Shown: positions 20,815-33,414 of the stretch, piece by piece | How positions within the stretch are numbered: the first letter of the stretch is position 1 | Layout of the letters: the number at the start of each line of letters is the position of its first letter | NCBI GenBank assembly: GCA_951213105.1 | Contig: OX578136.1 | Span: 77,186,437-77,250,436, forward strand | Direction: 5' to 3' | DNA: 64,000 nt | Source of the DNA: Amaurobius ferox | Lineage: Eukaryota; Arthropoda; Arachnida; Araneae; Amaurobiidae | The notes under the pieces: generated by a model | The model's database searches: none | The model's input: only the letters and a program-made list of their open reading frames with translations | What the model was told of the DNA's origin: nothing | Program-made: the position numbers and the translations under genes

Positions 20815-20970
20815 ACTATTCCTGCATCTAAGAAAGCAATATTGAATACAAGTTCAGTTCTCTAGAAAACAGAAAGAAACGGAAAAGAACAAGATGACAC
20901 TTTAAAAAGTTCGAAGTTACAAATTCTGGTGCCAAAAATATTGATCTCAGTATTTGTTGAAGGAAAGGGG
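20815..20970 (+). repeat. Dispersed repeat family B, copy 2
   Basis: The shared block AAAAAGTTCGAAGTTACAAA, TCTGGTGCCAAAAATATTGA and AGTATTTGTTGAAGG matches 9950-10020 and 33510-33580. No coding potential. From 20971 to 22330 I see nothing else recognisable. Confidence 0.55.
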
Positions 20971-22330
20971 AAACATCCCTTTTGAAAAAATATTTCGAGT
21001 CGATATTTGATTCTTCTTAAGGATTAATAGAATGAATATTTTAGATCTGAATTATGTTCACTGGAATTATGCAATCGTATATAATTATGCAAGATAACAT
21101 ACAGATAGACAACAAGTTTAAATTTGTATATCACATTTATAAGTTTATAAATTCAGATTCTGCTCGAAGTGACATTAATTGACATAATAAAGGGACAGTA
21201 AACCACAAAATCTCAATTTTTCATGTTTCATTAAAGTCAAAATGTTTTTGTAAAATACGAAACCTATCATACAATTAGCAAATATAATAAAAATAAAGCC
21301 ACTGTAGTTGAAGTTTTTAAATTAACAAGAATAAATAATTTAAATAAAACTTTAAAATTATCCTTGCACATTCATTTTTAATCTTTCCCGATTTTATATT
21401 ATATTGATGAAGCCGTGTAATGTGAAAAAAATTGCGCTTTAATTTCTGAATCCGTCTCCCAGTTATTTAGATATGTATATATATATTACTGGGTTGGTAG
21501 TCAATTCTGACCAAAATTTTACCTATAGCGAAGATTTACTGCATATGTATGCCACAAAGGATTCGGATTTAAAAATGCATGCAAAAATTTCTTAACATAC
21601 ATATAAAGAACAGGAATTGCATATTTCATGTAATCATGACAAAAATTAGAAGGCATGGTGCGTTTGACAACTATAAAAATATTGAAAGTCTCATTTTAAA
21701 AAAATATATATAAAGTACACTTTTTAACGCATGTTTTGACAGATTATATCCGCTATCTGTTTATAATTATGTCAGTAAACATTCGATTCGAATGCGTGTT
21801 TGTAATCTATGTAAGATAATGTATATAATAACATTCTGCTGAGAACAAAAATGTGGTTAATTGTGCTGATTTTTGCACATTTTAACGTCTGGTGTTGTCT
21901 TAGCGCTCTTTCTAGTCAAATATTCTCTTAGAAGTAAAATCATCGGGGGCATGGAGTTAGAAAGAAGGAGATAAAACTCCTGTGGGCGAAACGTTTGAAA
22001 ATGCCATAATACTTTGAGAATTATATTTAGTTGTCGCTAGTGCTAATAGAGTAGCTGTTATTGCTAGTTGACACAACAAAAAGGCGTAATATTTAGTATA
22101 TGTATTTTTGATTATTTTAAAATTAAAGGTTCCCTCATTATGAATATAATTAACCAGTATTATTTCATAGTTGTAGTAGAATACAGAATACAGAGATAAA
22201 AATTAACTGACAGATAAAATAATTTTTAATACGTAAAAATACTCTTTATTGTTTCAGTTCTACTTTGCATTGCGCTAATAATTTATTTTTATAAAATTTG
22301 CAATTTAAATAAATGTTTTAGGACTTTCTC

Positions 22331-22381
22331 CATAGAAATTCATACAATGCAGGGCTACTTGAATTATCCCAGGGCCACCTG
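22331..22381 (-). repeat. 51-bp dispersed repeat, copy 2
   Basis: Inverted copy of 291-341, with the core CAATGCAGGGCTACTT. The flanks 20971-22330 and 22382-23415 contain no supported gene or transposon. Confidence 0.6.
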
Positions 22382-23417
22382 ATTTGTTGTTTTAAACGAT
22401 GTTGGTGTTTTCTTAATCTGAAGTTTTAATCCTTACTTTTACCTCCATGCTCCTGGAACAAATGATAGATTATTTGCCATATTTTATCTTAATATTTTGC
22501 TCTTGAAATGAAGGATAGGTAGATTGTGGTACATATCATAAAAAATCAAATTTTTTTAATTATTTTAGCATTTAAATAAACGTTTCAAACAAATGCATTT
22601 CTACATACAAAATTTTTCAAACACAATAAAGTGCCTTTTCGTAAAGAAAGGTAAAGTTGTTTAAATATTGAAAACAACATAATCAGCTAAAGATGTTAAA
22701 TTCCTAAACGAAAAATATTTGAATGGTATATGTTCGAGTAACTTAAATATTTAATCACGATTCTTCTTGTGTAATGAATCGGAATTCAGTGAAAAGTGTT
22801 GTTCTTTAAACAATCATTTTAGGGGACATTTAAAAGAATAAATATTTACCGACGCCGAAAATGCAGAAATGAGTAAGTAATATTACTGTATGCAGTAAAA
22901 ATAGACAAAACAAAGAAAACATAAACTCTTTTAAACATAAAATATGATACAGATAATTATATTTTCTTCTTTATTTAAAGTGTATTCTACATGCGGGAAA
23001 AGGGGGGGAGTTAAAACTCCATGTTGGGAAAAATGTCATTTGAGACAGTAATTCATGCGTAATGGAGTTACGGTAATTCAGTCTGAAATATTCATTTCCA
23101 GGATGAAAAGCTAGTTTACATTAATTAATATTTATTTAAACCCTTAACATCGCAGAAATAACTTATCAATGCTATATAAATTATATTTCACACAATAAGG
23201 AATATTCCTAAGTTTTCAAATTTATTTCTCCTAATAATTAATTTGCCTCCATATATGTCTGTTGTACAAACAGAAACAAAACGATCACTATTTAACCTCA
23301 TAATTAGAGAACTTTAATTTGCAAATATTGAAAAATGCATATACTAAACACTAAGGTTTTCTAATTCTTAAATAAGAACAGAGGGGATGTTATTAACACT
23401 AGTAACACCTAGATGTA

Positions 23418-24917
23418 CACTCATGTTCAAAAGTTACGCGTAATTCGTAAACTGCAAAAAAATCGGAGTTAATATGGATACAGTGGCTCACAATCAGTTG
23501 TGCCGAATCCTGGGACGAAGATAAATCATTGTGCATACGTAAAACAGATCCGCCGACGTCGACATGCGCAAAGCAGCGGGACACGTCGGAACGAGAATAA
23601 AACGGCCTCGAGCGGCATAGCCAATTGAGGCAGAATTTAACAACTGCTGTGGTACGGAGCGTTGTTAACAATCAAAAAGGGTAAAACGTGTTACAAAGAT
23701 GGCAATTGGAGATGTTTTTGAAGGGACGAAATATTAGAATGCTGGAATCCGGTCGATCCCAAACCGAAAAGTTTCGAATTCTGAATGTACCTCACTGTGT
23801 GATTTCCAGACTATGACAGAGGTTCAAAACTACGGGGCATGTTATCCGACGGCCAGTAGCAGGTCGGCCAGGGGTAACAACCGCTAGGCAAGATCGATAT
23901 TTGGTGATAACTATGCGACGTCTGAGGAACCGTTCTGCCAGACAACTGGGTTCAGCCCTGACAACCGCCACACTGTTTCGAGTCAAGCTCGTTACAGGAG
24001 ACTCAGACACGTTGGTTTCTATGCCAGAGGACCAGCAGTTTGCATCCCCCTGACGTCAAGACAGAAATGTTCACGTTTACAGTGGAGTTTGGAACATCGC
24101 CAGTGGAGTGGACAAAAGTGGGGCAATGTCTTGTTCAGTGACGAGTCCATATTTAGCCTGAAAAATAATTCTCATCGTACCACGATCTGGAGAGAACGTG
24201 GAACGCGTTTTCATCAGGGAAACATCACGGAAAGGTCACATTACGGAAACTTCAGGGGCAGGCATCATTTTGAACGGCTGAACAGACCTCCACATCTTTA
24301 ACACGGGGTCAGTTACCGGTCAAAGATACAGAAACAAAGTCATTGATACCACCGTTCGTACTGTTGATCCTGATTTCATATTCATTGATGATAACGCGAC
24401 TCCTCACCGTGCGTCCTTGGTCGACGACTTCCTTCGAACTGAAGATATGCAGCATATTCAGTGGCCTGCTAAATCTCCTGATCTGAATTCAATAGAGCAT
24501 CTGTGGGATATGCTCGGGAGACATCTTACAGCCTTCCGCTACCCACCACGATCCATTCTGGGATTGAAAACTGCTCTCCGTGAGGCTTGGAACTCATTGA
24601 GCACACAACTCATTCAAACCCTCATTGAAAGTATGAGAAATCGTTGTGCAGCATGCGTGACTACCCGAGGTTCCCACACACTGTATTAAACTGCAGCATC
24701 ACATTGTTTTAATCATTCTGTTTAACTGAGGTTGACACTCGTATTGTGACCCTTTTTCCTTCAACCCTTTTTTTGAATAATAAAATTCGTTATTATCCTT
24801 GTTTTGCATTGTTTTCTTCCTCTATAACCCTATTACACACGCATACAGCGTTCCCGTCCCTTCTGATGTATATTTCTTGAAATTTCAGCATAAAAAGCTA
24901 ACTTTTGGACATGAGTG
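23418..24917 (+). mobile_element. Tc1-like transposon with both ends, 1500 bp
   Basis: Terminal inverted repeats CACTCATGTTCAAAAGTTA (left) and CACTCATGTCCAAAAGTTA (right, minus strand) differ by one base. TA dinucleotides at 23416-23417 and 24918-24919 are the expected target duplication. The single transposase gene is broken (see 23712-24689). The good ends mean it could still be moved by a related transposase in trans. Confidence 0.92.
23712..24689 (+). pseudogene. Tc1-like transposase, DD34E, frameshifted
   Basis: The N-terminus (MLESGRSQTE, then a K.TGHVIRRPVAGRPG stretch) is the HTH region with a GRPR-type motif. The DDE domain follows: LFSDESIF with the first D in an alternative frame (24089-24301), then in the original frame FIDDNATPHRASLVDDF with the second D and SPDLNSIEHLWDMLG with the final E. 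Spacing from second D to E is 34, as in Tc1. The 90-codon C-terminal stretch from 24417 is intact. At least three in-frame stops and two compensating frameshifts break the gene. Confidence 0.88.
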
Positions 24918-25319
24918 TAATTCTCAAACCGTTGTAATAGTTTCAATCTTCTCATGTATAAAATTTTTATCCCATCCTCTCTAACCCTATGCTGAAAACT
25001 CTGATTTTGCTGTGGTTATTCAAGGAGTATAATAGCTCTAAAGATAAACATTAAGCAGCATGTGCTCTATAAATGACAATTACAACGATTAACACCCATA
25101 GAACTATTAATTTCATACATTTCAGGAGCTTTCTCATTGACAGGGTGCATTAAATTTGATATAAATAAAAGTGTATACATAAATTATCATTCTCAGTTTT
25201 GTTCTTTCTTTTATAAATTGTATTATTTTCCTTTACTATATCTAAGAAGAATGAATATATAGAACCGGTAAGGAATCCGGGAGCAATTTTCTCTTCTGTC
25301 AAAACTAACTATTGTTGAC

Positions 25320-25480
25320 TATTCCTGAATCTAATACCGAAGTTATTGGATAGAAATTTTTCAAAAAGAATGAGAAATGATAGTATAGACACAAAACAAT
25401 GCTTAAAAATGTTCGTAGTTGGAATTGCTGATGCTAAGAATAGTGACAATAGCATCTACTGGGAACAATATGATACCGTT
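25320..25480 (+). repeat. Dispersed repeat family B, copy 3
   Basis: It contains TTCCTGAATCTAATACCGAA, GAAGTTATTGGATAGAAAT and GATGCTAAGAATAGTGACA, which match the copies at 9880-10010 and 33430-33560 in order. No coding potential; 24920-25319 holds nothing recognised. Confidence 0.55.
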
Positions 25481-25499
25481 TCAGTTTTAAAAAATCCGA

Positions 25500-26525
25500 T
25501 ATGAGCAACATATCCCTTTCTCTGCACATTGCAATAATTCTTTCTCAGCGAAATAGTGACGTACAAGATACACGTCACAATATTTGTGGCATCGAATTAA
25601 TACCATGTAAATTGAAATTAGAAGCTTTTGGCTACTACTCAGTCTAAACATAATGGCGTATTCATACTCAGGTGAAAATATCCTTCATACTGCAATTGAA
25701 TTTAATTATACATCCGAGTAAATGAATAAGTATTGAAGAATTCTTTGGTATTAAGCCTATTACAAAAATGAACTTTTCTCGTGAATGAAAAGAACTAGAA
25801 GAATCATGATTAACCGCATGAAGATTAAAATTGAACATATTGGATTATGATTTCGACCTTCTTATTTTGCATATTTTTTGAGGAACATTTTATTTGAAAA
25901 AAAACACGATATCTCGAAATCTATTTATGATAATGTTCTAAATTCTGTGAAATTCATATTTTAATGATAAATTACGTCTGAAATAATTATTTATATAATG
26001 ATGTTAAATGTCCTGATTGTTGATGATTTTCTTTTTCGAGAAATTATATGAAAATCATGCAATGTCTCGAGAAAGATCCGTGCCAGCGTTCTAAAATTTA
26101 TGCCATTCACTTTCTAAGTCAAAATTACATCTGAAATGAATATTAAATTATCCTTATTAATAGTAGTGGTTTTTAATGATTTTTCAAAATTCATTTGGAA
26201 ATTTGATATTATTCGTTTGCATTCATTTTGAATATATGATTGCCTTTAAAATCAATATAGTTCCATTATTTATTTCTTGTAATAATCGAATTAAATCTCA
26301 TTTGAATCTCACGGATACACACAATAATACACATACTCACACACACATATACATACACATACATGGACACACACAGATACACAGACATTACTTCAAATAC
26401 GTTTGATTTGAATTCATGTATACTTGATACGTACTCAGCTATCAAAAACCCGAATTCAAATTTTCGAGCACTTCACAATACTGTCCCTATGCATTATTGG
26501 GAAAGTAAAATTCATACAATATTCA
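25500..26525 (+). repeat. Dispersed family A repeat, copy 1 (CA-containing)
   Basis: It follows the order of the better copy at 27420-28425: a TCTCGTGAATGAAAAGAAC block, a GATATCTCGAAAT block, a CA-rich microsatellite (26325-26390), the CGAATTCAAATTTTCGAGCA block, and the ending CCCTATGCATTATTGGGAAA. The early TTGGCGA unit is lost. No protein. From 26526 to 27419 I see no other feature. Confidence 0.6.
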
Positions 26526-27419
26526 CATTCCTATACTGAATGAAAAGGTTTATATGTCAATACATGCATTACACTCGTATCCACAGAAGTTATTAAATTG
26601 CATTGAGCTATCTAATTTAAATTACACAATGATAACAAGTTTCGAATTACACACGTCATATTATATTTCATCGAAATGTTTTGTTTGAAGTGACTTCACA
26701 ACAAAAAATATTAAGTTAAAATACAAATATTTTAAATTTTCTTCTGAAACAAATCTGTCATTGTTCAGAAATGCCAGTCAAAAGCTCTAAACAAGAAAAT
26801 ACCACAACTGACAAAATATGCTCTAAAGTATATCGAGAACTTTTTCGGATATATTATATATTTGATTCTTGATTGATGACTCCTGATTGATGTTTATTAT
26901 GTTACTAACGATTTAACTAGAACTAAATATCAATCATAAAACTTTAAAGCATAAAGAAAGAGTGCACTAAAGCAATAGAAGAAGAATCCAAAATAAAATA
27001 TCTATGAAAAGGCAATTTTTCTGACCACTTAATGTAAATTACCGTTGAGCCATGGTTCACGAATTGTGAGCAATGGCCAGTTAAACACTATTTGCTTTCA
27101 TGTAACATCTTATTACACGATAGATTTCAAAATGATACGATATGGTACGTCTTGCTATTTATGTGATACAAAAATACACAAAACCTTTGAAGCAAAAAAT
27201 TAATATTCCGAAAAAATATTGTATTTACATGCTAGAACAAATTACTCGCAGTTGTCTGGGTTGTAAATAAACGTCCATTACTAATCAATTCGCCGAGCAA
27301 AAAGAAAAGTATTTTACGGACGTTTAAAATTTTAATTGCTAACGTTAGAAGTTATTGTTATAGTAACGTGTAATTTTTCAAGGAATGCTTATGATACTGT
27401 TACAATCTTAAAATTAAAA

Positions 27420-28425
27420 ATTTGATATGGGCAACACATGACTGTCTTTATATAACGCAATGAATTGACTACTTTTACAGTAAAAAATAGGTTTTTCTTA
27501 TAGCAGATACTTATATTCTTTGCAAGATATTGAATTTTCAACTATTAGTCGTCATTTTCATTGATTTAGAGTCATTTTTATCCATTTGGCGAGATTCTCG
27601 TTAATTTGGCAACATTTAAAAAGTCGCCAAGTTGGCGATATTCCGCCCAATTTGTCGCCAAAATCTCGCCAAGCGTTATGGATGGAGAAATATGTTATTC
27701 TTATAGCAGATAAATGACTATTGGCGTTCAAATGCAAAAGTATTACACAAAGTATCTCTTCTCATGAATGAAACGAGCTAAATTGACGAGAATGGTGTCA
27801 CCAAATTTATCGCATGATATTACATATGAAAAGTGAACATGTTTCTCAACAGTTAATATTTTCTTTAATTTATGGGATTTTTTGATAAATTTGTTTGAAA
27901 AATTTACAATATCTCGAGAATGGTTCGTGCTAGCGTTCTAAAGTTTATGTCAATGGTTTTCTAAGGAAACATTTCATGAGAAATGTCTATTTCCGTAACT
28001 TTGTTAAAGGCTTTGATTTTTTGATGATTTTTTCAAAATTTCACTCGAAAATTTAGGTCGGTTCTGTGCATTCGATTACGTTTAAAAATAATAAGCTTCC
28101 AGTGTTCATGGATTGTGATTTTTGTGCCGAATTTCATTCGGATCACTCCATTCGTTCGTGAGATATCGTCTCCACAGACTCACTGACACACACACACACA
28201 CACACACACACATACTTTCACACACACACACACACACACACATACTTTCACACACACATACTTTCACACACACACACACACACACACATGCATCACTTCA
28301 AAAATGTTTGATTCGTGATCAGGGATGCTTGAAACGTGCTCTCCCGTTGAAAACTCCAATTCGAATTTTCGACCCCGTCACAATACTTTCCTTATACATT
28401 ATGTATATAAGGAAAGTAAAAATAT
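27420..28425 (+). repeat. Dispersed family A repeat, copy 2, near complete
   Basis: It begins TTGATATGGGCAACACATGA and ends in the palindrome ACTTTCCTTATA / TATAAGGAAAGT (28385-28417). Between them are the TTGGCGA-rich unit (27541-27680), a conserved block with CTCGAGAATGGTTCGTGCTA, and a CA microsatellite (28184-28287). The sequence GACTGTCTTTATATAA near the start is an inverted partner of the end. The next copy follows directly, so the two are in tandem. No coding frame is conserved. Confidence 0.7.
28184..28287. repeat. CA microsatellite with ATACTTTCA interruptions
   Basis: Runs of CA are broken three times by ATACTTT, giving a higher-order pattern. It is part of the family A repeat. Open frames here are artefacts. 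Confidence 0.95.
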
Positions 28426-29720
28426 GATATGGGCATCACACGACTTTCCTTAATGCAGTGAATTTACTTCATTCACATTAAGAAAATGATGTACAAGATG
28501 TAATAAGATCACAGTGTGTTTAACGTTCACATTTACATTTGGCGCTTTTCCGTATGACAACATGTAAAGCTATTTCATACCAAGTTAAACTTCATTTTCA
28601 TTAACATGGCATCATTTTTGCAATTTCGACGATACTTTCGTTAATCTGAGATCAAATTTCGCCAAATTAGCGATATGTTGCTAGATTGTTGACAAGTGCG
28701 CCATATGTATCGTTAAGTACTACAAACAAGAGAGAAAGCAAGAGAGAAACGGAGAGAAGTGCATTTCTGATACACAAGATGGTATGCCCGTCAAATCACG
28801 GAATTAAAAATTTGTAAAGCAATGCTTCCTATTTTGCATCATTTTTATCCATGTGGGGGTACTTTTATCAATTCGACGACATTTTCGTACAATTTGACAA
28901 TATTTAAAAAGGTTGCCAAGTTAGCAACATCTCGCCAAATTTTTGCCAAGCATTACGAACGGACGAAGGAATGAGTTTAATCTTATGTTCGTTTGTTATG
29001 TTATTTCCAAGATATTGAATTTTTACAAATTAGTCGTAATTTCCATTGATTTAGTGTTATTTTTATCAATTTTGCGAATTTTTCGTCAATTTGGTAATAT
29101 TTAAAAACTCGCCAACTTGGCGATATTCCGTCAAATTCTTCGCAGAAATTTCGCCAATCGTTATAGCTGGAGAAATAGGTTATTCACATAGTAGATAAAT
29201 GATTAATGGCCTCCAAATACAAAACTATTACCCAAAGTATTTTCTCTCGTGAATGGAACGAGATAGATCTACGGGAATGAAGATAACAAACTTATCGCAG
29301 AAAAATACGTATGAAAAGTGAACATATTTCACAGTATTTAATACTTTTTTTTCACAGTATTACTTTTTTTTCACAGTATATTTCACAGTATTTAATACTT
29401 AATTTTGTGTTATTTGTCGATAAATTTATTTGGAAAACGTGCAATATTTCGAGAATTGTTCATGCTGGAATTCTAACATTTGTGTGAATCGTTTTGTAAT
29501 GAAAAATCACATAAGAAGTGATTACTGTCATAACTTTATTGAATGTTCTGATTTCTCATCATTATTTGAAAATGTCATTTCAAAATTTGGGGAGTTCTGA
29601 ACATTCGATTGTGTTTAAAGACAATAGGCTTCTAGTTTTCACAAATTGTAATTTTTGTATCAAATTTCGTACGAATCACCTCATTCATTCGTGAGATATC
29701 GTTTCCATAGTATCTCACTG

Positions 29721-29781
<61 letters not shown>

Positions 29782-29937
29782 TACATACATACACACAGAC
29801 ATCATCTCAAAAACGTCTGATTCGTGTTCAGAGATACTTGAAACGCGGCCTCCTGTCGAAAACTCGAATTCAAATTTTCGACAACGTCACAATATTTTCT
29901 TTATGCATTATACTATGGATATAAAAAAAGTAAAAAT
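28426..29937 (+). repeat. Dispersed family A repeat, copy 3, with extra internal unit
   Basis: It begins TGATATGGGCATCACACGAC immediately after copy 2. It holds two TTGGCGA-type units (28610-28700 and 28850-28960 with 29020-29170), a CA array (29726-29799), and the end CTTTATGCATTATACTATGG with an AAAGTAAAAAT tail. It differs from copy 2 mainly by added internal units. Confidence 0.65.
29726..29799. repeat. CA microsatellite
   Basis: An almost pure CA run followed by ATACATACATAC, within family A copy 3. Confidence 0.95.
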
Positions 29938-30720
29938 TCAAATATCCATTTGTAAAACTCATAAATTTAAATTTCTGAATTTTAAATCATACTACCGAAG
30001 TGTCATCTGACTGGGATTCCTGGTTTCGCGAGCGATACACTTCTCTATGATCTTGTCGATGTGCCTCGAGTTAAATCCAAGCTGCATATTTCTCCATGCA
30101 TTTTATGTTTCTTTTATCGATCGCAAAGGAAATATTCAAACTTATAAAAAACGTCCAAATGCACATGATCGGATCCTGAAGTTTCCGTATAAAAAATTTC
30201 ATATTCGCACAATTCTTAAACTTCCTGATACAGGCTGTACACACAGACACACATATATCTTCCTTTATTAAGCGAGGCATATGGATTTTTGGAGAACATT
30301 AATTGCAAGTTAAATTTTTCGAAAAATTACAAAACAATAGATAAGTATAAAAGTGCTAAATGTTCAAAGTAATGTTCAAACAGCATCTAAGATGCTGTTT
30401 CCAAGAATATACAGATTTCAGATTATTCGCCATGAGAGCCGACTTTTGAAAGTTTTCTGCTTTTTCATCCCCTGGGGAAGATATATCCGATACCCAACAG
30501 AATTGCCCTCGTGGATCAAAGCATCTCTGATAAAGCGAAACAAAAAAGTTTTATCGCAAAAAAAATTTAAGAATTTACAATATAGAAAAGGAATAATAAC
30601 CTATATACATATGAATGGGAATACATGCACATATGAATCGACAGTGGAATTCGTTTCGAGTAAGAGGTGCACGGTCTAATAACGTAAACCTACTGTGACC
30701 ATTATGGAACTTTATTTATA

Positions 30721-30916
30721 CAAATAAGATTAAGCACACAACTTTGATAGAAGGTCTTTTATTACACTTCTTATATGACGTACAAAATGGAAAAAGACCA
30801 GAGAGCTTTCGAGCGTTAATACGCTCTTCATCAATAGCTACTTGGAAAGTAAAAAGGATCTTTCACATATAGACCAGTAAAGATGACAAATTTACATAAA
30901 TACAATTAGTAAATGA
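30721..30916 (-). repeat. PLE terminal repeat, left arm of palindrome
   Basis: This arm is the reverse complement of 30928-31130 over about 200 bp, with an 11-bp spacer (30917-30927). It starts CAAATAAGATTAAGCACACA and carries a hammerhead at 30798-30838. The sequence matches the terminal region of the PLE at 11196-11400. From 29940 to 30720 nothing is recognised. Confidence 0.82.
30798..30838 (-). ncRNA. Hammerhead ribozyme relic (PLE), core mutated
   Basis: The minus strand reads TTGATGA where CTGATGA is required, then A, GAGCGT, ATTA, ACGCTC, GAAA, GCTCTC, TGG. Helix II is perfect at 6 bp. Loss of the first core C and mispairing of helix I (GCTA against TGGT) should abolish or strongly lower activity. 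Confidence 0.72.
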
Positions 30917-30927
30917 ACATTCGATTA

Positions 30928-31130
30928 TCATTTACTATTTGTATTTATGCAAATTTGTTACCTTTACTGGTCTATATATAAACGATCCTTTTTACTTTCC
31001 ATGTAGCCACTGATGAAGAGCGTATTAACGCTCGAAAGCGCTCTGGTCCTTTTCCATTTTGTACGTCTTATAAGATGTGTAAATGACCTTCTATCAAAGT
31101 TATGTGCTTAATCTTATTTGTTTGAAATTA
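30928..31130 (+). repeat. PLE terminal repeat, right arm of palindrome
   Basis: Inverted partner of 30721-30916, ending TGTGCTTAATCTTATTTG. It carries an intact hammerhead core at 31006-31047. No PLE coding sequence is attached on either side, so this is a pair of solo terminal repeats placed head to head. Confidence 0.82.
31006..31047 (+). ncRNA. Hammerhead ribozyme (PLE), intact core
   Basis: It reads GCCA, CTGATGA, A, GAGCGT-ATTA-ACGCTC, GAAA, GCGCTC, TGGT. Helix II is a perfect 6-bp stem with a 4-nt loop, helix I has a G-T pair at its end, and helix III is minimal. All conserved core residues are present. The predicted cut lies after the C of GCGCTC at 31043. It is the best-looking hammerhead in the window. 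Confidence 0.8.
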
Positions 31131-32265
31131 GACGTGATACTAAATAAGTTTGTACAGTTTACTGGTCACCTGGAAATTGCCGCCATTTTGCTGTGACTTC
31201 TTTCTCAATATCGAAAAGTACGTAGCTGAAAGAGAGTTGCAAGCAAACCTCAATATGGACAGCAACGAAACTAAATAGTAGTATAATAACAATAGATAAG
31301 CATGCATTTCTCATTTGAAAGCCATTGTTTAGTTTTTGATAATTTACAATTCATAAAACATGTTTGTTCTTCATTACTTTATGTTTTTAAATGATTTTGT
31401 TTATTTTCAATTACTGGATTTTTTAAAATTTATTTACTTTTCAATATTTTGAAATAAAACGTGTTCACTTTATGATAATTTGAATTTGAAAATTCTTGCT
31501 TAATTTTCATTAAACTATTAAGAAGCTGTAGCTTTTAATTAATTTTAATTTGCAATAGTTTACATATATTCTTAGGCTATTTAAATTTTGAAAATGTTTT
31601 TTTTGCATTTAAAGTTTTGTTGTAAAGGCAAATTTATTGTTTCAGAGAAATATTACAAATCCCAATGTAAATAGTAACGAGACGCAAAATAATACGGAAC
31701 AGTTAAAAACACATTTTGTCCAACAAAATGTATGTTTTGCGAAATATAACTCTACAATTAATAGCTATCAAAATAGGGTCCATTAAATATTGTAATTAAA
31801 ACATTGAACATTTTTAATCATACTAAAAATAAAACAGTTGATTTAAGAAAAAATCAAAATTCCTAAAATTCAAATTACAAATATTAATTACGTTTTCTAT
31901 ACATGTAACTTTATCTGGTGCTTCTTTGTCAGTGTAATCCAAATATTTAAGGCCCTGGCTAATCAAATTTGATTCACCTCAATAACAGGGAATTTGGTAT
32001 GTCTTTTGTTTCTCTTTTTGTACATTTTAATTCTTTTGATTTTCCACCTGAACTTTCCAACCTGTCCTGGACCCGCCTAAGAGCCAGAAAAATCAAATTT
32101 GGCATGCCGTTGTCTTTCACACATTTAGGTCACACACATTTTAATAAATACATTTTTCATACATTTAGATTGCATGCAAATAATAAAAGGTGTGGATGAA
32201 TCAAAATAATTTTTCCATGCAATATCCACCACAAAATGCTTTTGATATTTTATAAATATCCGTGA
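31131..32265. other. AT-rich DNA, no recognised feature
   Basis: No long open frame or known element is visible. A 76-codon frame at 31969 has no identifiable domain. Confidence 0.45.
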
Positions 32266-32865
32266 AATAATAGCACGTGAAATGAAATTTTTTCGCACTA
32301 AAGTACAAAATCATTACTAAAAGTTTCTACCACAAAAAAGGTGTTAGTAAATTCGTAACCTATTCTTTTGAATGAAAAGTGAATATATTTAAATATTTTT
32401 TAGCGCTTTAATTGCTGTAACTTTTTTAAAAAATTTATACGAAAAACATGCAATATCCCAATATTGGTCCATGTCAGATTCATAAAATGGGGTTTCAAAT
32501 GATTAATTATAAAGTAAATTATCATTGATAGACCATTATTAAATGATCCGACTTTTCTGTGATTAAAAAAAGCAAGGTTATTCCGAATATTTGATTAGTA
32601 TTTAAAATACTAGTCGTTTGGAATAATCGTACTAAATTCCTTTGGGAACACTTTATTCGTTCGTAATGTATCGCTTACATACCCCTAATGATACACATGC
32701 ATACTGACATACGCATGTGCACATGCATACTGAAGCATGCACGCGGACAACACTTCAAAAAATTTCAATGCATAGTTCAGGAATTCATAAAACGTATAAA
32801 TCCGTCGAAAACTAAAATTCAAATTTTCAACTTTGTCACAATATTATCTTTATAAAATGTTATAT
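32266..32865 (+). repeat. Dispersed family A repeat, copy 4, degenerate 3' half
   Basis: It shares the AACATGCAATATCCCAATAT block, a decayed CA/CATG stretch (32690-32750), the CACTTCAAAAAATTTCAATG block and the end CGTCGAAAACTAAAATTCAA then ACAATATTATCTTTATAAAA. The first half is absent or too decayed to see. Confidence 0.5.
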
Positions 32866-33414
32866 TTGTTATTATTTATTATTTATTTATTTACAAAACA
32901 CTGGATGGTGAAAATCAAATCTACACCTGTGAAGAATAATAAAGACGTGCACAACACTAGAACAAGACAATATTTACAACAGATAAATAAAAAAAGAAGT
33001 AAATAAAAATACAGTATGTGGAAGATAAAACTATTTCAGATACTAATACGTTCCATGCTAGACTGACTCTCTAACTAAAAGCGATATTTAGCATTAAGAG
33101 TGGTTAAAGGGATTTCAATACAAAGGGGGTGTTGCTTATCTTACAGCATCTTTCGGAAATTGAAAAATAATTATACTATGCATGGAGGGGAAATAATAAT
33201 GCTTATAAAGCAAAACATATATATAACATACATAAAAAATAACCCAATTAGTAAGCATGGGCCTTCTTATGGAAGATGAATATCAAATTTGTGTAATCAA
33301 AATAATATTTCTCTTCCAGCATCTTTTGGCATTTGATATCCTTCCTGTACATAAAAAGAATGCGAAAATTGAGCACAGAAGCATTCGATAAAAATATCCC
33401 CTTCTTCAAAAACA

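Noticed and set aside
31969..32199. Host exon candidate of 76 codons
   Set aside because: No domain, no codon bias, AT-rich composition equal to the flanks and no paired splice sites.
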